Assembly: GCA_018398765.1 (NCBI GenBank)
Contig: JAHBMJ010005290.1
Span: 9,077-64,324, forward strand
Source of the DNA: Chromera velia
Lineage: Eukaryota; Sar; Chromeraceae
Direction: 5' to 3'
DNA: 55,248 nucleotides
In this document: piece after piece, positions 42,801 to 54,300 of the stretch
How positions within the stretch are numbered: position 1 is the first letter of the stretch
Layout of the letters: each line of letters begins with the position of its first letter
Position numbers and translations under genes: made by a program
Notes under the pieces: generated by a model
What the model saw: only the letters and a program-made list of their open reading frames with translations
The model's database searches: none
Told to the model about the DNA's origin: nothing

Positions 42801-45800
42801 CCCCAAGTGGGGTCTGGGGGTCATGGGGAGGAAGTGCCCCTCTCCCTCTGTGTCTCGGACTTTGTTCGAGGGGTCATCACTTAGCTCGGTCTCATACTCC
42901 CCACGTCCCCCCGGGAAATCCTCTCGCCCCCCCGCAGACCACCATGAGGGCGTCTGCTGGGTCTGATGCTGCTTCTGCTGCTGCTCACGGCCTCTGTCGC
43001 ATCTTTGCAGAAGAGCCATACAGAGAGCACGCTCAAAGATTTCAATTCGGCGCATGGGATGCATACGCAGGGCGAAGACTGGAGCGCCCATTTGGGCAAG
43101 CGCAAGGAACGCGGGGGAGGCCCCGGCAATGTCCAAAGCGCACTCTAGATTGGGTCTCTCCCTGTCGAGCAGTCTCATCGCACTCGCACGGACTTCGGAA
43201 GGCACGACGTAGGTCGAGTCGCTTCGAGAAGGCACTCGATGCGATCCGTCTCCCGCCGAACTGCCCCCCATCGGCATGGGGGGAGGGGGGGGTCCCCACG
43301 CGGCTGTCAACGGATTCTGACGACCCCCCCCCGACTGTTGTCTAGAGGAAGACAGAGAACCCTCATCCCCCCCCAAGCCCCCTTCCTGCTGCGGCTGCTG
43401 TTGCTGTTGCTGCTGGTGGTGGACACCATAGCCGTCAAAGGTGACAGCACCAAGCACTGGCTGCTTGCTTGCAAAAACCGAAACCTTCCAGAGAATGGCA
43501 GCACAATAGAAGACGAAGCGGGTTCTCAAAAGCCGCTCCTCCTCTCTGGTCAACAATTGACCACGAACTGCATTCCCACCGTCATCCGCTGTCTCCTTCG
43601 CGGTTTCTTCCCCTTCTTTTCCGGTGGAGGGCGAAACCGCCCCCCACCGGCGGAGACACACCCTGATCAACGCATGCAGGAAGTAACTGTTGATCATCGG
43701 CTCGTATTCAACAAGCTTGCTCTCGTACAGGGCACCCAGGAACCCCCGGGCCCGTTCAACATCTCTGACCCCATAACCCGCACTCCCCAGAACTGCAGAC
43801 GCTCCCTCGAGGGTAAAATATCCCACGAAGATGGTCAGCTTGCAGAGAGCAGACCGAAGAGAGGGGTCAAGAGAATCTAGAGACGGTGCGAGGGTAGAGG
43901 CGTACTCACGGATACCGAAGGACAAAGACGCCTCCACACACGAAGAACCCGAACCGTCTCCCTCCCCCTCATCCTCTTCCACCCCACCCCCCGACTTCAA
44001 CCCCCCATCAGCGTCATCAACGACCTCTTCAAGAGGCCCCTTCAGCTGTCTGGGTCCGGCCGTCTCGTTCAACAGCCGGGTTGTCACGTCGTCAACCGAC
44101 AAGTCCTGGCGGCTAGACAAAAGCCGACCAATCACCCTTAGCACTGCATGAATATCGACAAGACAGAACAAGAAGGAAAAGATGAACAAGGCATTATGGG
44201 CGGGAACAGGTCCACAGGAGAGAACCCGTTGACTCTCGTACGGAAGGGACTTTCTCAACCAGTTTCTCCACTCACATACTCGAAAAGACCCTGTACTCCC
44301 CCACTTACTCACTCACACGCGCGCAGAGGGAGAGAAAGGGGAGGAGAACGGTAAACGAGACAAACGTACGCAAGAAAAGAGAAATCGGACAGTCACAGTA
44401 AAAATATTCACGCTGTACAAAATCGGTAGGATTCTTCTCACGATTTTGAGTCTTGCCTGTGGAGGAGGACAAGGAAGAAGAGAGGGAAGAAAAGAAACAA
44501 ACAGGCGACCCACCGAGTGGCAAATTCCCGCAAAGTTCAGCCAGTTTTTCTGCCTGAGCGGGTGACACACTGGGTGCCAGCTGGCGAAGAAGCTGCACCG
44601 CGGAGGGTTGCGGCAGCTCCCTCAGATGAATGTGCACGGGGACGACGGAGCTCTTGGGGGGCAGATCTCCCGCCTTGAGCAGTCTGCGGGATGTGAGGAG
44701 AATTTTCACATTGGGGCTTCTGTCAAGCAAATCGATGACCCATGCGAGGAATGGGATCGGGCATCTGCGGAGAAGTTCTTCCCCGTTGTCCATAATGATC
44801 AGTCTCTTCCCATTCACAAACGGAAGAGGCCGAACTCCCTCATCACTCCCCACACCAAGGACCGAAAGAGTCGTGCCCGCGACCCCCTCCACCCATTTCA
44901 GCCCCTTCAAAGGCAGCCAGTGGACCCCCTCACTGAACCAATGCCGTTTCCACACAAACCGACCCACGGCACACGCAAGTGCCGATTTACCCACCCCCGG
45001 TGCACCCACGATCACCACCAAACGCTGTGAGGTCTTCAGTGCCCTGCACACCTCCCACATCGGCGCCTCTCTGCCCACTACATGATCGAAATTAATGGAC
45101 GGCAGAATCGCGGGACCCAAACGAACGCTGCGATCCACAAACGCCCCCTTGGGCAGATCTCCGAACAGCACTGCACGGTGATTGCCTTTCTCGGGGAGGA
45201 GCACAAACTTCTCAGCCTCCAACGCCCCCTTCGGAATATCCGAAGAATGACGAACCAACCAGAGGGCATGACGGAAAGCCCCTTCGACACTCTGCCCTTG
45301 CAGCAGGGAGTGATACAGAGCGTACGCAAATTTGCGTGCAGCTTTATCAAGGATTCTCTGGTCTGTCTCCACTGCAATCACATGCCGAGCTCCTGCGTTG
45401 ACAAACGCAGTGGCAAGGGACTTGGAGTTACAGCTCGCGAGCACCACACACTTACAGGCAGCCTCGCTGGCCTCACCCATACCCCCCACCGATGGACTCC
45501 CGGCCCCCACCCCATTAGAGGACCCCCTTGCGGCGCTGAACAATTCGGCCAGCGCGGGTCCAGTCATGGCGATGGCGTCGCCATTCCCCGCCTCCAGGAG
45601 CAGCGTGCCGTCTGCGGAGGTGTGCCCGGTGATGTGCAGGACCTGACAACCTGAATACCCACATGCACGCATGCATGAGTATGGGTCAGAAGCAAAGAAT
45701 CCCGCGTGCAAAAAAGAAAGAATTGTGCAAAGAAGCGAGAGGACGGAAGGCGAAGCGGAGGCGCAATAAAAAAAAACAAGGGGAGAGAAACGGAAGGGCT

Positions 45801-46918
45801 TTTCTAGAGAGCGAGGGCAGACGGCCGTAGTAAACAGAGAGGAGATGGGGGAAAAACCCACACTTCCCATCTTTCCCTTTAGCTCTGCATTCTTCCCCCC
45901 CTTCTCTTTCTCTGCTTCTCCATCTCCTGGGGTAGCACAAAGACACGCATGCACCCTTCAGCTGACTAACCGAGCTGCATGATGTGGGAGAAGCTCTCGG
46001 GTGTTGCGTAGGAGAACCAGTATGTGCAGCTTCTGCCTGCGTCTGACATGGCCCTGAGCAGAAGGTCCTGCTCGCTGTCAACGTCCAGAGGGTCCAGCGG
46101 TCGGACCTGCAAAGAAGAGAAGAGAAGAACAGAGAGAGAACATGTATTTGCAAAAGAAGAAAATACGGAGAAAGGGGCTCAAATAGAGGTACTGAAATGG
46201 GTACCGACGGGAAAAGAGAAAAGGAGGCAGCGAGAGCGAGAGCCAGTGCAGAACCTTCAAACCAGTATGAACCAAATTCATGGGCCGACACACGACTTGT
46301 CGACTGACCGAGACAGTCTGTCCGACTTGGTTCATCTCAATGAGAGGAGAGGAGCCGATCACAGCAATGTCGATAGAGCTGTGAGTCCTCAGAGAGACAT
46401 CGTGCTTCAGTTGGTTCATTGCCTTCATGATTCTCTTCTTGTCTCCCAGAGTTGTGATCCCCATCTCAGACAGGTCCGAGCTGGTCAGATCGAACAGAAT
46501 GTCGCCTGCAGTCAAAATGCACACCAAGCAGAGACCGATAAGGTGGAGCAGCAGAGCAGAACAGTGATAAAGTAAGCAGGAGAAGAACCACAAGAGGACG
46601 TGCAAGATTTGAAGCGCGGAAAAGTGAGGGGAGGCTTTAAACGACTCACTCAAAGGCAAAGCTCTTGTACATATTCACAATTTTACAGGATGCCTGACCT
46701 GAAATCCCGTTTGTATGAAACTGCTCGACGAATGCCTCCAACCCCGCGTGCTGAAGCCACGCACACGTATCGTCCACTGTCCATGTGTGGACTTGGGCAG
46801 GATCTGGAAGGGAGAAAATTCTCTTCAGTTGATCCGAATCGGTTTCCATATTCGGGCTTTGATAGACTCCATCGCCATTCGGGGGGGCGCTCCCCGGAGG
46901 AACGGCCTCGCCGTTCAT
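39840..46918 (-). CDS. SAM-CHAT-NB-ARC-TPR protein (NLR-like), five exons, 1997 residues
   Basis: Exons on minus: 46918-46699, 46505-46309, 46106-45971, 45650-44514 and 44143-39840; phase is kept at every join. The SAM domain is at residues ~43-107 (VHTWTVDDTCAWLQHAGLEA, then ISGDILFDLTSSDLSEMGI). The CHAT (caspase-like) region is ~115-315, with LHITGHTSADG at 189-199 and VVLASCNSKSLA at 253-264. These place His194 (or His190) and Cys258 as a candidate catalytic dyad, and YHSLLQGQSVEGAFRHAL follows. The NB-ARC domain starts at VVGRE (375). Its P-loop is GAPGVGKSAL (400-409), Walker B-like LIIMDN (468-473), sensor KILLTSRR (500-507) and GLPL-type CGNLPLVLRVIGRLL (558-572). A long, partly disordered region with poly-Gln follows. 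Kinesin-light-chain-like TPRs lie at about 1560-1760. The family acts as a nucleotide-switched protease or death-type signal hub; the target is unknown. The ATG at 46918 is chosen because the upstream codon in the open frame is GTG. Confidence 0.9.
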
Positions 46919-47942
46919 TGCCACGAGACGACAAGAATGGTAACGAATCTACAATCAAGGCAAACGGACAACTACGAAACTGCTCTTGCTATGCATCGCA
47001 AAGAAAAAGGTTCTCCGAGGCTTCCAGCACGAGGGTGGAACTCAAGCCCCCCGTCATTCCTGATCGCGTCACTTTCCCGGGCCTCAACTTCCCCGTTGCT
47101 CGGTACTTACTCCAGGCTTTGGTAACTGCGGTAGTCTGGTACTTCTGCCCTCTACAGAAGGATGTCGGAAAGAGACGGGAATGGAGACGTCCTGCACCAG
47201 CCACCTGAAAGATCCTAAACTTAGACGCAAAACTTGTCAGCCGCGCCGCGCCCCGGCCGCGCGCGGCCCCTCGATCGAGTCACGCGCGCGGCGAGTGCAT
47301 GCAGGCACGCGATGGCCGAGCCCGGGGCATCTGACTCTGTATGCTAACCTTTTTTTAATTTAAACATTTTATTAATAATTCTTGACCAAAATATATATAT
47401 ACAGCCCGGCCGTCAAATGATCGCGAAGTGCATGCAGGCTGCTTGCATGATCCAATGACCATATTCATGTATTAATATAAGGAAATGCAGTAAAAAGAAA
47501 AAGGTACGAGGTTCTGCCTAAGCTTCATTCTCCACTGCATCGTTGCTGAAGACGTGATTTTATTCAGCAATTCATTCTTACGATAAGACCCAAAGTTTGG
47601 CTCGGAGACGTCCGACGAATTCATTTCGAGGTAAACTGCCCTTTCTGCTGGTCCGAAAGAGGGCTCTCTTGGCATCTGAGGTGCGTGTTTAGGATATTTG
47701 GGGGCGTTTCACCTACAGAATTCTGGGTTTGTGAATGAATGAATCATTTTGAGAGTGCGAATGAGCAAACCTCTCACTTCACGCAAAGCTTCGCAATTTT
47801 CTGCAACTCTGTCTGTCAAAACCCTTAACCGATATCAACGCGACCGAATAGAAGATCATTGACCCTCCCCCCTTCCTTGAATGCAGAACAAAACGAGAAC
47901 AAGTACAGACGGAGCAGGGACAGAAAGAGGCCCAGAAAGAGG
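46919..47942. promoter_or_regulatory. Divergent 5' spacer, SAM-CHAT gene / secreted protein
   Basis: Contains a GC-rich block at about 47238-47330 (GCCGCGCCGCGCCCCGGCCG, CGCGCGCGG, CGATCGA). AGTGCATGCAGGC occurs on both sides of an AT-rich dip with a TATATATATA run at 47390-47401. The combination of CGCGCG, CGATCGA, a TA run and TGCATGCA matches the spacer at 21600-22383. No coding exon is supported. Confidence 0.45.
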
Positions 47943-50900
47943 ATGAAAAGTTTCAAGGCACTCTTGTCGTATCTTTCTCTTCTGCTGCTCGTCGGCTCCC
48001 CTGGTCAGTCTCACTCGAAATGTGAAAGGCGAAAGCATGAGGGGATTTTAAGACTTAGAACTGACGAGAAGAGCAGGCGCAGTAGTGCCTTCAATTGCAC
48101 GTCGCCAATCAAGCATAATTCTGAGAAGAAAAGGACCATCTCCCGAGCATGCATCTTTTTGCATGTCTGACCGAGAAAAGCCAATCCAGTTGATTGCCCG
48201 GTGAAAGCTTTCTCCATCTTTTTCTTGTGCATATCCTTCATCCTTTTTTTTTCTGCTTTTCCTCGTGCTACGGTTGATTCCCGAAATTGCGTCGGCGAAC
48301 AAATCCGATTAAACACATCCTGTTGGCCTTCGGCGCTTGCATGTAGGTGGGAAGTCGCAGAAAAACCTCTTGCAGAAGGGGTTGCTTTCTTGCTCCCAAA
48401 TTCAAATTGCACCAGCAAACATGCCTGCCTTGTTCGTTTTGGCACACCACAAACAGGTGTAGAGATGTGCCAAACATTCATTGTTTTTTCTCTCATGCGT
48501 TCGTTGGTTTTATTTTTTATATATATGCATGTCAACTGTCTGGTAAAACAAGCATCTGCAACCCCTCGGCTGCCTTGATGGATTGATTCTTCGTTGCATA
48601 CAGAATCCGTGACTTTGTTGGTGTTGCAGGCAGCTGTTGGGCTGCTTTTGTCGAGAGAAGGGCGACGATCAAGTCTGTTGCCGAGGTCAGCTGTGGGTTT
48701 CCTGGGTTGTTCGTGTGGAGAAGAGTGATGTAAAGAAGTCGAATGAGCAGATGAATGAAGGGAAAGAGCCATGGTAGAAATGCAGCATTTGTTGTCCCTT
48801 CGGCTACTGTTCGCTGGTCTCTGCCCGTTTCTATCCCTTTTTTCTCGTCTTCTGCTGTCACGCTTTCTCCTCTCCCTCTAGTAATGTTACGTCGACAACT
48901 CAAGCAGATACACAAAATCAAATACGTGGTTTCACAACGTCAACCCATTCTGCTTCTTAGACAAAACGGACGATAGGTGGATATCCTCCTGTCCTTCCTT
49001 TTTTCTTCGCTAAATCACGAAGACCAAGATAATTTGCACTCTTCCAAACTGTTTTGGTCGACAGAATTTGAGACTGACAGACAAGGGATGCATTCTTTAA
49101 TTCAAAAAGACAGCTTCGAATTCTCTATTTGTTTTGTTGCAGTCAATAGAGCAGAAAGCGTTGGAAACCAAGACCGTCGAAGAGACAGAAAAAGTAGAGA
49201 AGCCCGACGTCCCCGTGGTGGAACAGGAGGAGGAGGAGGAGCCGATTGTTATGGAGGAAGAAGAGCCAGAGGAAACAAAGGAAGCCAATGCAGATCCAGT
49301 CCCCGCCATATCTCATCTCAAGAGAGGGGTCGGTCACTGTTTCCACTCCCCTCTTCTCCCCCCTCTTCACTTGCCTTCAATCGCGTCATCCCTTCTCTTT
49401 TCTTGCCTCCTCTGTCCCATCACACTCCTCCATAACTTCGAAAATCGCTAAAGCTGGACAAGTCAAAATAACACAGGCACCGCTGCAAACTCTGACAAAT
49501 TCAGAAAAGAGTCGTCAAGCTGTGTACGTCTGCATGCGCGCACGCATGAGTCAGACAGAGAGACAGACATGAGGACCGAGAGGAGCTCCGCGCCCCTCTT
49601 CCGTCTTCACATTTGAATGCATTTCCCTCCAATATGACTGCATGTGCGCATCGATCGATCATCATCCCAAATGAATGCAGACACATTTGGTCATCACTGA
49701 CGCCACTGTCGACGACCTTTTTGCCCTCGCCATCCTCTCACACAAACTTTGCCCGGCTGCAAAGGCCGCAGTCGAAGCAGGGGATGAACTGCCCGTGACG
49801 CTGGACGTTTTTGTCTCTGGACTGCAGCAGGTCGGTGGGTGGTTTCAATGTTTTTCTCTCTCTCTCTCAGAGGTGCATGGTGTGATTGTGTGAATGGAAC
49901 AGGTCGAAATCCGACTATTTTCCTCCACGGCTTTCTTCTTCCTGCTGTCTCAAGGGAATCTCATTTTTTCCCTTCCATTTTTCCCTCCCTCCTGTGTTCT
50001 TCGTCTTCTTCTTCTTCTTCTTCTTCTCCTTCTTCATCTCTCCTTAGTTTAATTTGGGGTGGCTGCCAATGATCCAGCTCGCTGTGTCTCCTCTTCTGCT
50101 TCGTTTCCGTACTTGTGCAGCTGTTTGCAGGGTACGAAGCAGTCCGGCAGACGATTACCTACTTTGGATGTCCAGAGCTGGTGGCGACGGTGGGTGTTTG
50201 GCCTTTTCGATCAATCAATCATCCGCTCTCTTGCTTTCGAAATGTTCTCATGCATGGCCTTTGGTTGATTCTTTTGGTCGCCTTTTCTGAGCTTTTTCCA
50301 TGCAGCAGCCAAGCAAAAAAAACAAAAAACAGATGATGTGTGATGGTGGAAAATGTCGACGTCTTTGTTAAAGTTTGTTTGTGTGTGTGTGTGTGTGTGG
50401 GTGGGTGTGTGGGTGGGTGGGTGGGTGGGGGGGTGGTCGAGAGAGATCGAACGGATTCGCTGCTTCATTACCTCCCCATCCTCCCCTGTCTGCGTGCAGA
50501 CGCGAATCGTGATTGCAGACAACGCACGCACAAGACCCAAACCCCACGAGGACTTCCTCTTGCAGGTACTTCTCACCGCCTGTCTGTCTGTCTGTCTCTA
50601 GGGAGAAGACGAAGAAGAAGAGAAAGAAGAAGAAGAAACATATAGTCTGTCTCTCCCCCTATTTGCCCTAATGGTCTGCAATTCCGGCCTGTACGCGATC
50701 AATCTGCATGTCTGTCAGAAGAAAATTTGTTAGTCGCTCCACATTAAGAATACCTGACTTCGCTTGTCGCTCTAGGTTTCGCTTCTTTCCTTCTAATGAG
50801 TCTTTTGCGAGTCGAGTTACTTTTCTTGTCTCCTCGGTCTCTTCGCCCTTTCATCGCTTTTCTTTCTCTAATGAACATCTGTGAATTCATTCCCCCCCCA

Positions 50901-51272
50901 CCACCACCACTGCCCTGTGTTTCTGTCTCCCCACCAACGAACCAATCAGATGATGGAGACGGTCCGGCAGAGAACGAAGGGCGCCATTGCGGTTGGTTGC
51001 TTCTGCAGGAGATACGCTGGTCGTTGTTGCGTTTCCGTTTCCAGCTCTTGTTTCTCTCTCCTTCTTTCTTGTCTCTTTTCCTCATGACTCACTGCCTTTC
51101 ATGGCGCTCTCATTTTCTTCCGCGTGATCAGATCTGCAGTCTCACTTTGAGTCTTCTTTTGAGCTCCATGGATCCCTCCCTGCGCATAAGCCTAGTTTTG
51201 GTGTTCTCCGGCCACTTCTTGGACATTCCCTTCACATGGGTTTGAATGTATATACGCCATTGTGTATGTAAA

Positions 51273-51309
<37 letters not shown>

Positions 51310-54300
51310 ACCATTCAGGGTCTCGTTTCTCAGCTGGAGGCTTTTGGGCTCGCTCATGTGAGGGAGGCTCCATTTTCTTTCTTTCGGAGTTTCTGTTTTC
51401 TTTCTCGCAAGAAGTGTGTGGATGGATTGATTCCCTCTCATTCTTTTTCTTTCTCCATTGCTGACGATCAATGTTGGTACTCGCTGGTCAAACTCCGTGC
51501 TTGTTGTTTGTGGCATTGTAGCTCCATTAGAACTTTTCATTCGTATTCTTATTTCTTTCGTCTTCCATCTCAACAAACTGCTTATGGTATATAAGAGTTC
51601 ATTGATGACTGCGGTTGTGCAGATTTGTTCCTGTCCAAGTTTTTCCTTTCCTCCGTTCATTTCGTTACATTTCACTGCCTTTCCTTTTCTTTCTTGCCCT
51701 TTGCGTGGCCTCGATTCCTCATACACTCACTGCAGTTTCCCAAGCTGACAATCCACCTGAGTCACTCTCTCGGGACTGCCCCTTCCTTCAAGACACTCAA
51801 AGACGCCTCGGGTAAGTCTGGAGAAAACACGAAGTTGGCACTGCGATCCCGCACAAAAGTACACAGACCAGCTGCTTGTGCTGAGGTTTTCATGGCACAA
51901 TGATGCAATGTCATTATTCATATAAGTCTAGCTGCTGTGGGTGCTACTACTATTGCACATGAATCAAGGATACGCATGCCTCTTTCTTTCATTTATGTGA
52001 ACGAAAAATGAAGCGACATGCAGACCGATCCGAAAATTAAAAAACAAGTCCAAGTCCCCCCCACCTTTCCATTGCATCACTGTGCGTTTCTATTCGCCGA
52101 TGTGGCTTAAATGCCAAATGCCCAGGAGGTGTAAAACAACCGCCGGCTCTTGTTCTGACACAAAGATCTTAAAAAGCTTCTTGTGACAATTTCAACACTT
52201 TTGTATTCTTCTGTGCACAGCCTTCTCTGCATTCGATCAAAAGTAGCAGTCAGATCAGAGGCTCTTTCTTTGACTCATTGTGCGCCCCCCCCCTGCCCCG
52301 CAGGAGTCTTCAAGCCCTTCGACCAGGTTCACCTTTTCGATGAGTCGTTCATCGTCAATGGTCCGTGGAAGAGAAAAACAAAGGGGGAAAAAAAGAGGTT
52401 TGGAGAGGGGGAAGAGCGGAAGGATGCAAGAGATACAAAGTGAAGCGGCAAAAAAAAGAGCTCACATTTTTCGGGGGGATTTTTATCTGTTGTTCTACTT
52501 AACCATAGAGCGTCCTTTTTGTTTTTGCTTCATTGCCCCCCCTCCGCCTTCCTCGAGTCTTGTGTGATGACTGATATTTCACCACTTTACATCCTCTCAA
52601 GTGGAGCTTTTTCTCTTCCCAAAATAATTCTTGTCCACTTTTTCTTTTCTGCTTTTGTTCTTTCTCTTCATTCAAGGGAGTTCGCTGGTTTGAAAGGCTC
52701 TCTGTGGTTCAAACAAACACGTCTGCCATCTTCTTGAAAAGGTTTGACTCCACACGTTTCCTCCCAAATGCGTAATTAGCATTCAGATTGAACTCAGAAG
52801 GCTTTTCTCTTGAATGACTGATTTCACTTGAGGACGGAATGCGTGAGTGCAGACGACTACCTGTTTGAGACGTACACGCACGAGGACGTCAGTAAGCTCA
52901 CGAAGCCAAACACATTTTTACATATCTAATGTCCATTCATGTGCGATGCTTTTCCAGACAAGAAACAAATGTCGTCTACCGCCGGCTCTGTGAGCAGGAA
53001 CATCAGAAAAAGACAACCTCAGGCTGCAGGACTACGTATCTGTCGTGTTCTTTCCCTCACCTGATATGCCTGCTTTTCTCTGAGTTCTCCTTTTCAGTTT
53101 CTTTCAAGCTAAGGTAGATGGCTGCGGAAAGGAAATTCTGAAGTGTAACCGACACATTGGTCGAACAAGGAACCAAATTTAGAGGACTTAGAAGCAGAAG
53201 AATGAAGCGATCTCTCTGCGTGCCCCATAGTGCGTGTAGAACAGAACCCCTCTATTTTGCCTCTCACATAATAAAGAACACGAATTGACATTTTCGTGCT
53301 TATCTCCAGGCTGCGTCGGGACGCGTTCTTCTCGACGAACCTTCCTCTCCTGCTATTCTTCTCGTGCCTGCAAACGGTCAGTTGGTCGGCCTCTCTCTCT
53401 AGCTGATGGTAGTCGCTCTGTCTGGCAAGCACGGGACGGGTAACAAGCACGAGTTTGTTTTCTCATACAGCCAGGGGTGCACATTGAGGAATGGGGGGAG
53501 AAGGCGGAGAAGGTAAATCGTCCTCCTTTAATCAGACGGTTTCGCTCCTGGCGTTGTGCAAGAAGGAAAAGGGCCCACCCAACTGCCTTCCCTCCGTCTC
53601 CGTGACACCACTCACATTTTCTTACCCCTTTGTTCCTGTATGTACGCATGCGTGTGGATGTGAATGGGTGTACCTGATGTAGTGATGCATCCACGCTCAT
53701 TTTTCTGTATGCAGGCGGGACTTTGCACATGCACGGTCCCTTCAGATTATCTGACGAGGAGGTGGGTGGGTCGAGTTGGTTCGTCTCTTTCAGTTCTTTC
53801 TCTTTCAGCCTGTGTGTGTCTGGCTGTTGCCTGTATTTGGTCCTTCTTTCCCTTGCGCTTTCTCTTTCATGTTTATTTATGCCTTCAATTTGATCAACTG
53901 GATGGATTTATAGCTGAATAGAGGCGAAGGACTCCATACATTTAATTCATCTCGGACAATAGACATCGAAGAGGTGCGTGTGCAAATCCCGATCGCATCC
54001 CCTTTGAATGAATGCATGAGTCTGAATGTGGTTGGTCTTTTTCAGATTGCATGAAAATTGCCCCTCCCCTCTGACATTTTTTTTTTGCAGCGTCTTCTCG
54101 TCCACACGACAGGCTGCGTCCACTTTTTGGAGTCCAAGATTGAGGTCATGAACGCAAAAACAATCGTGAGTTGAGACAAAGTGCTTACTACTCTAAGATG
54201 GAACGCAGAGGAAAGGAACGGATGGGAACCATTTGAGACGAAACACTCAGTCCATTTCTCAATCTCTTCTTTGCTTGCGGTGTTCCAAGGAAGTGGGTTG

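Noticed and set aside
42572-43880. Plus-strand frames of 150-260 codons opposite the SAM-CHAT gene
   Set aside because: They are antisense shadows of the long GC-rich coding exon and carry no domain.
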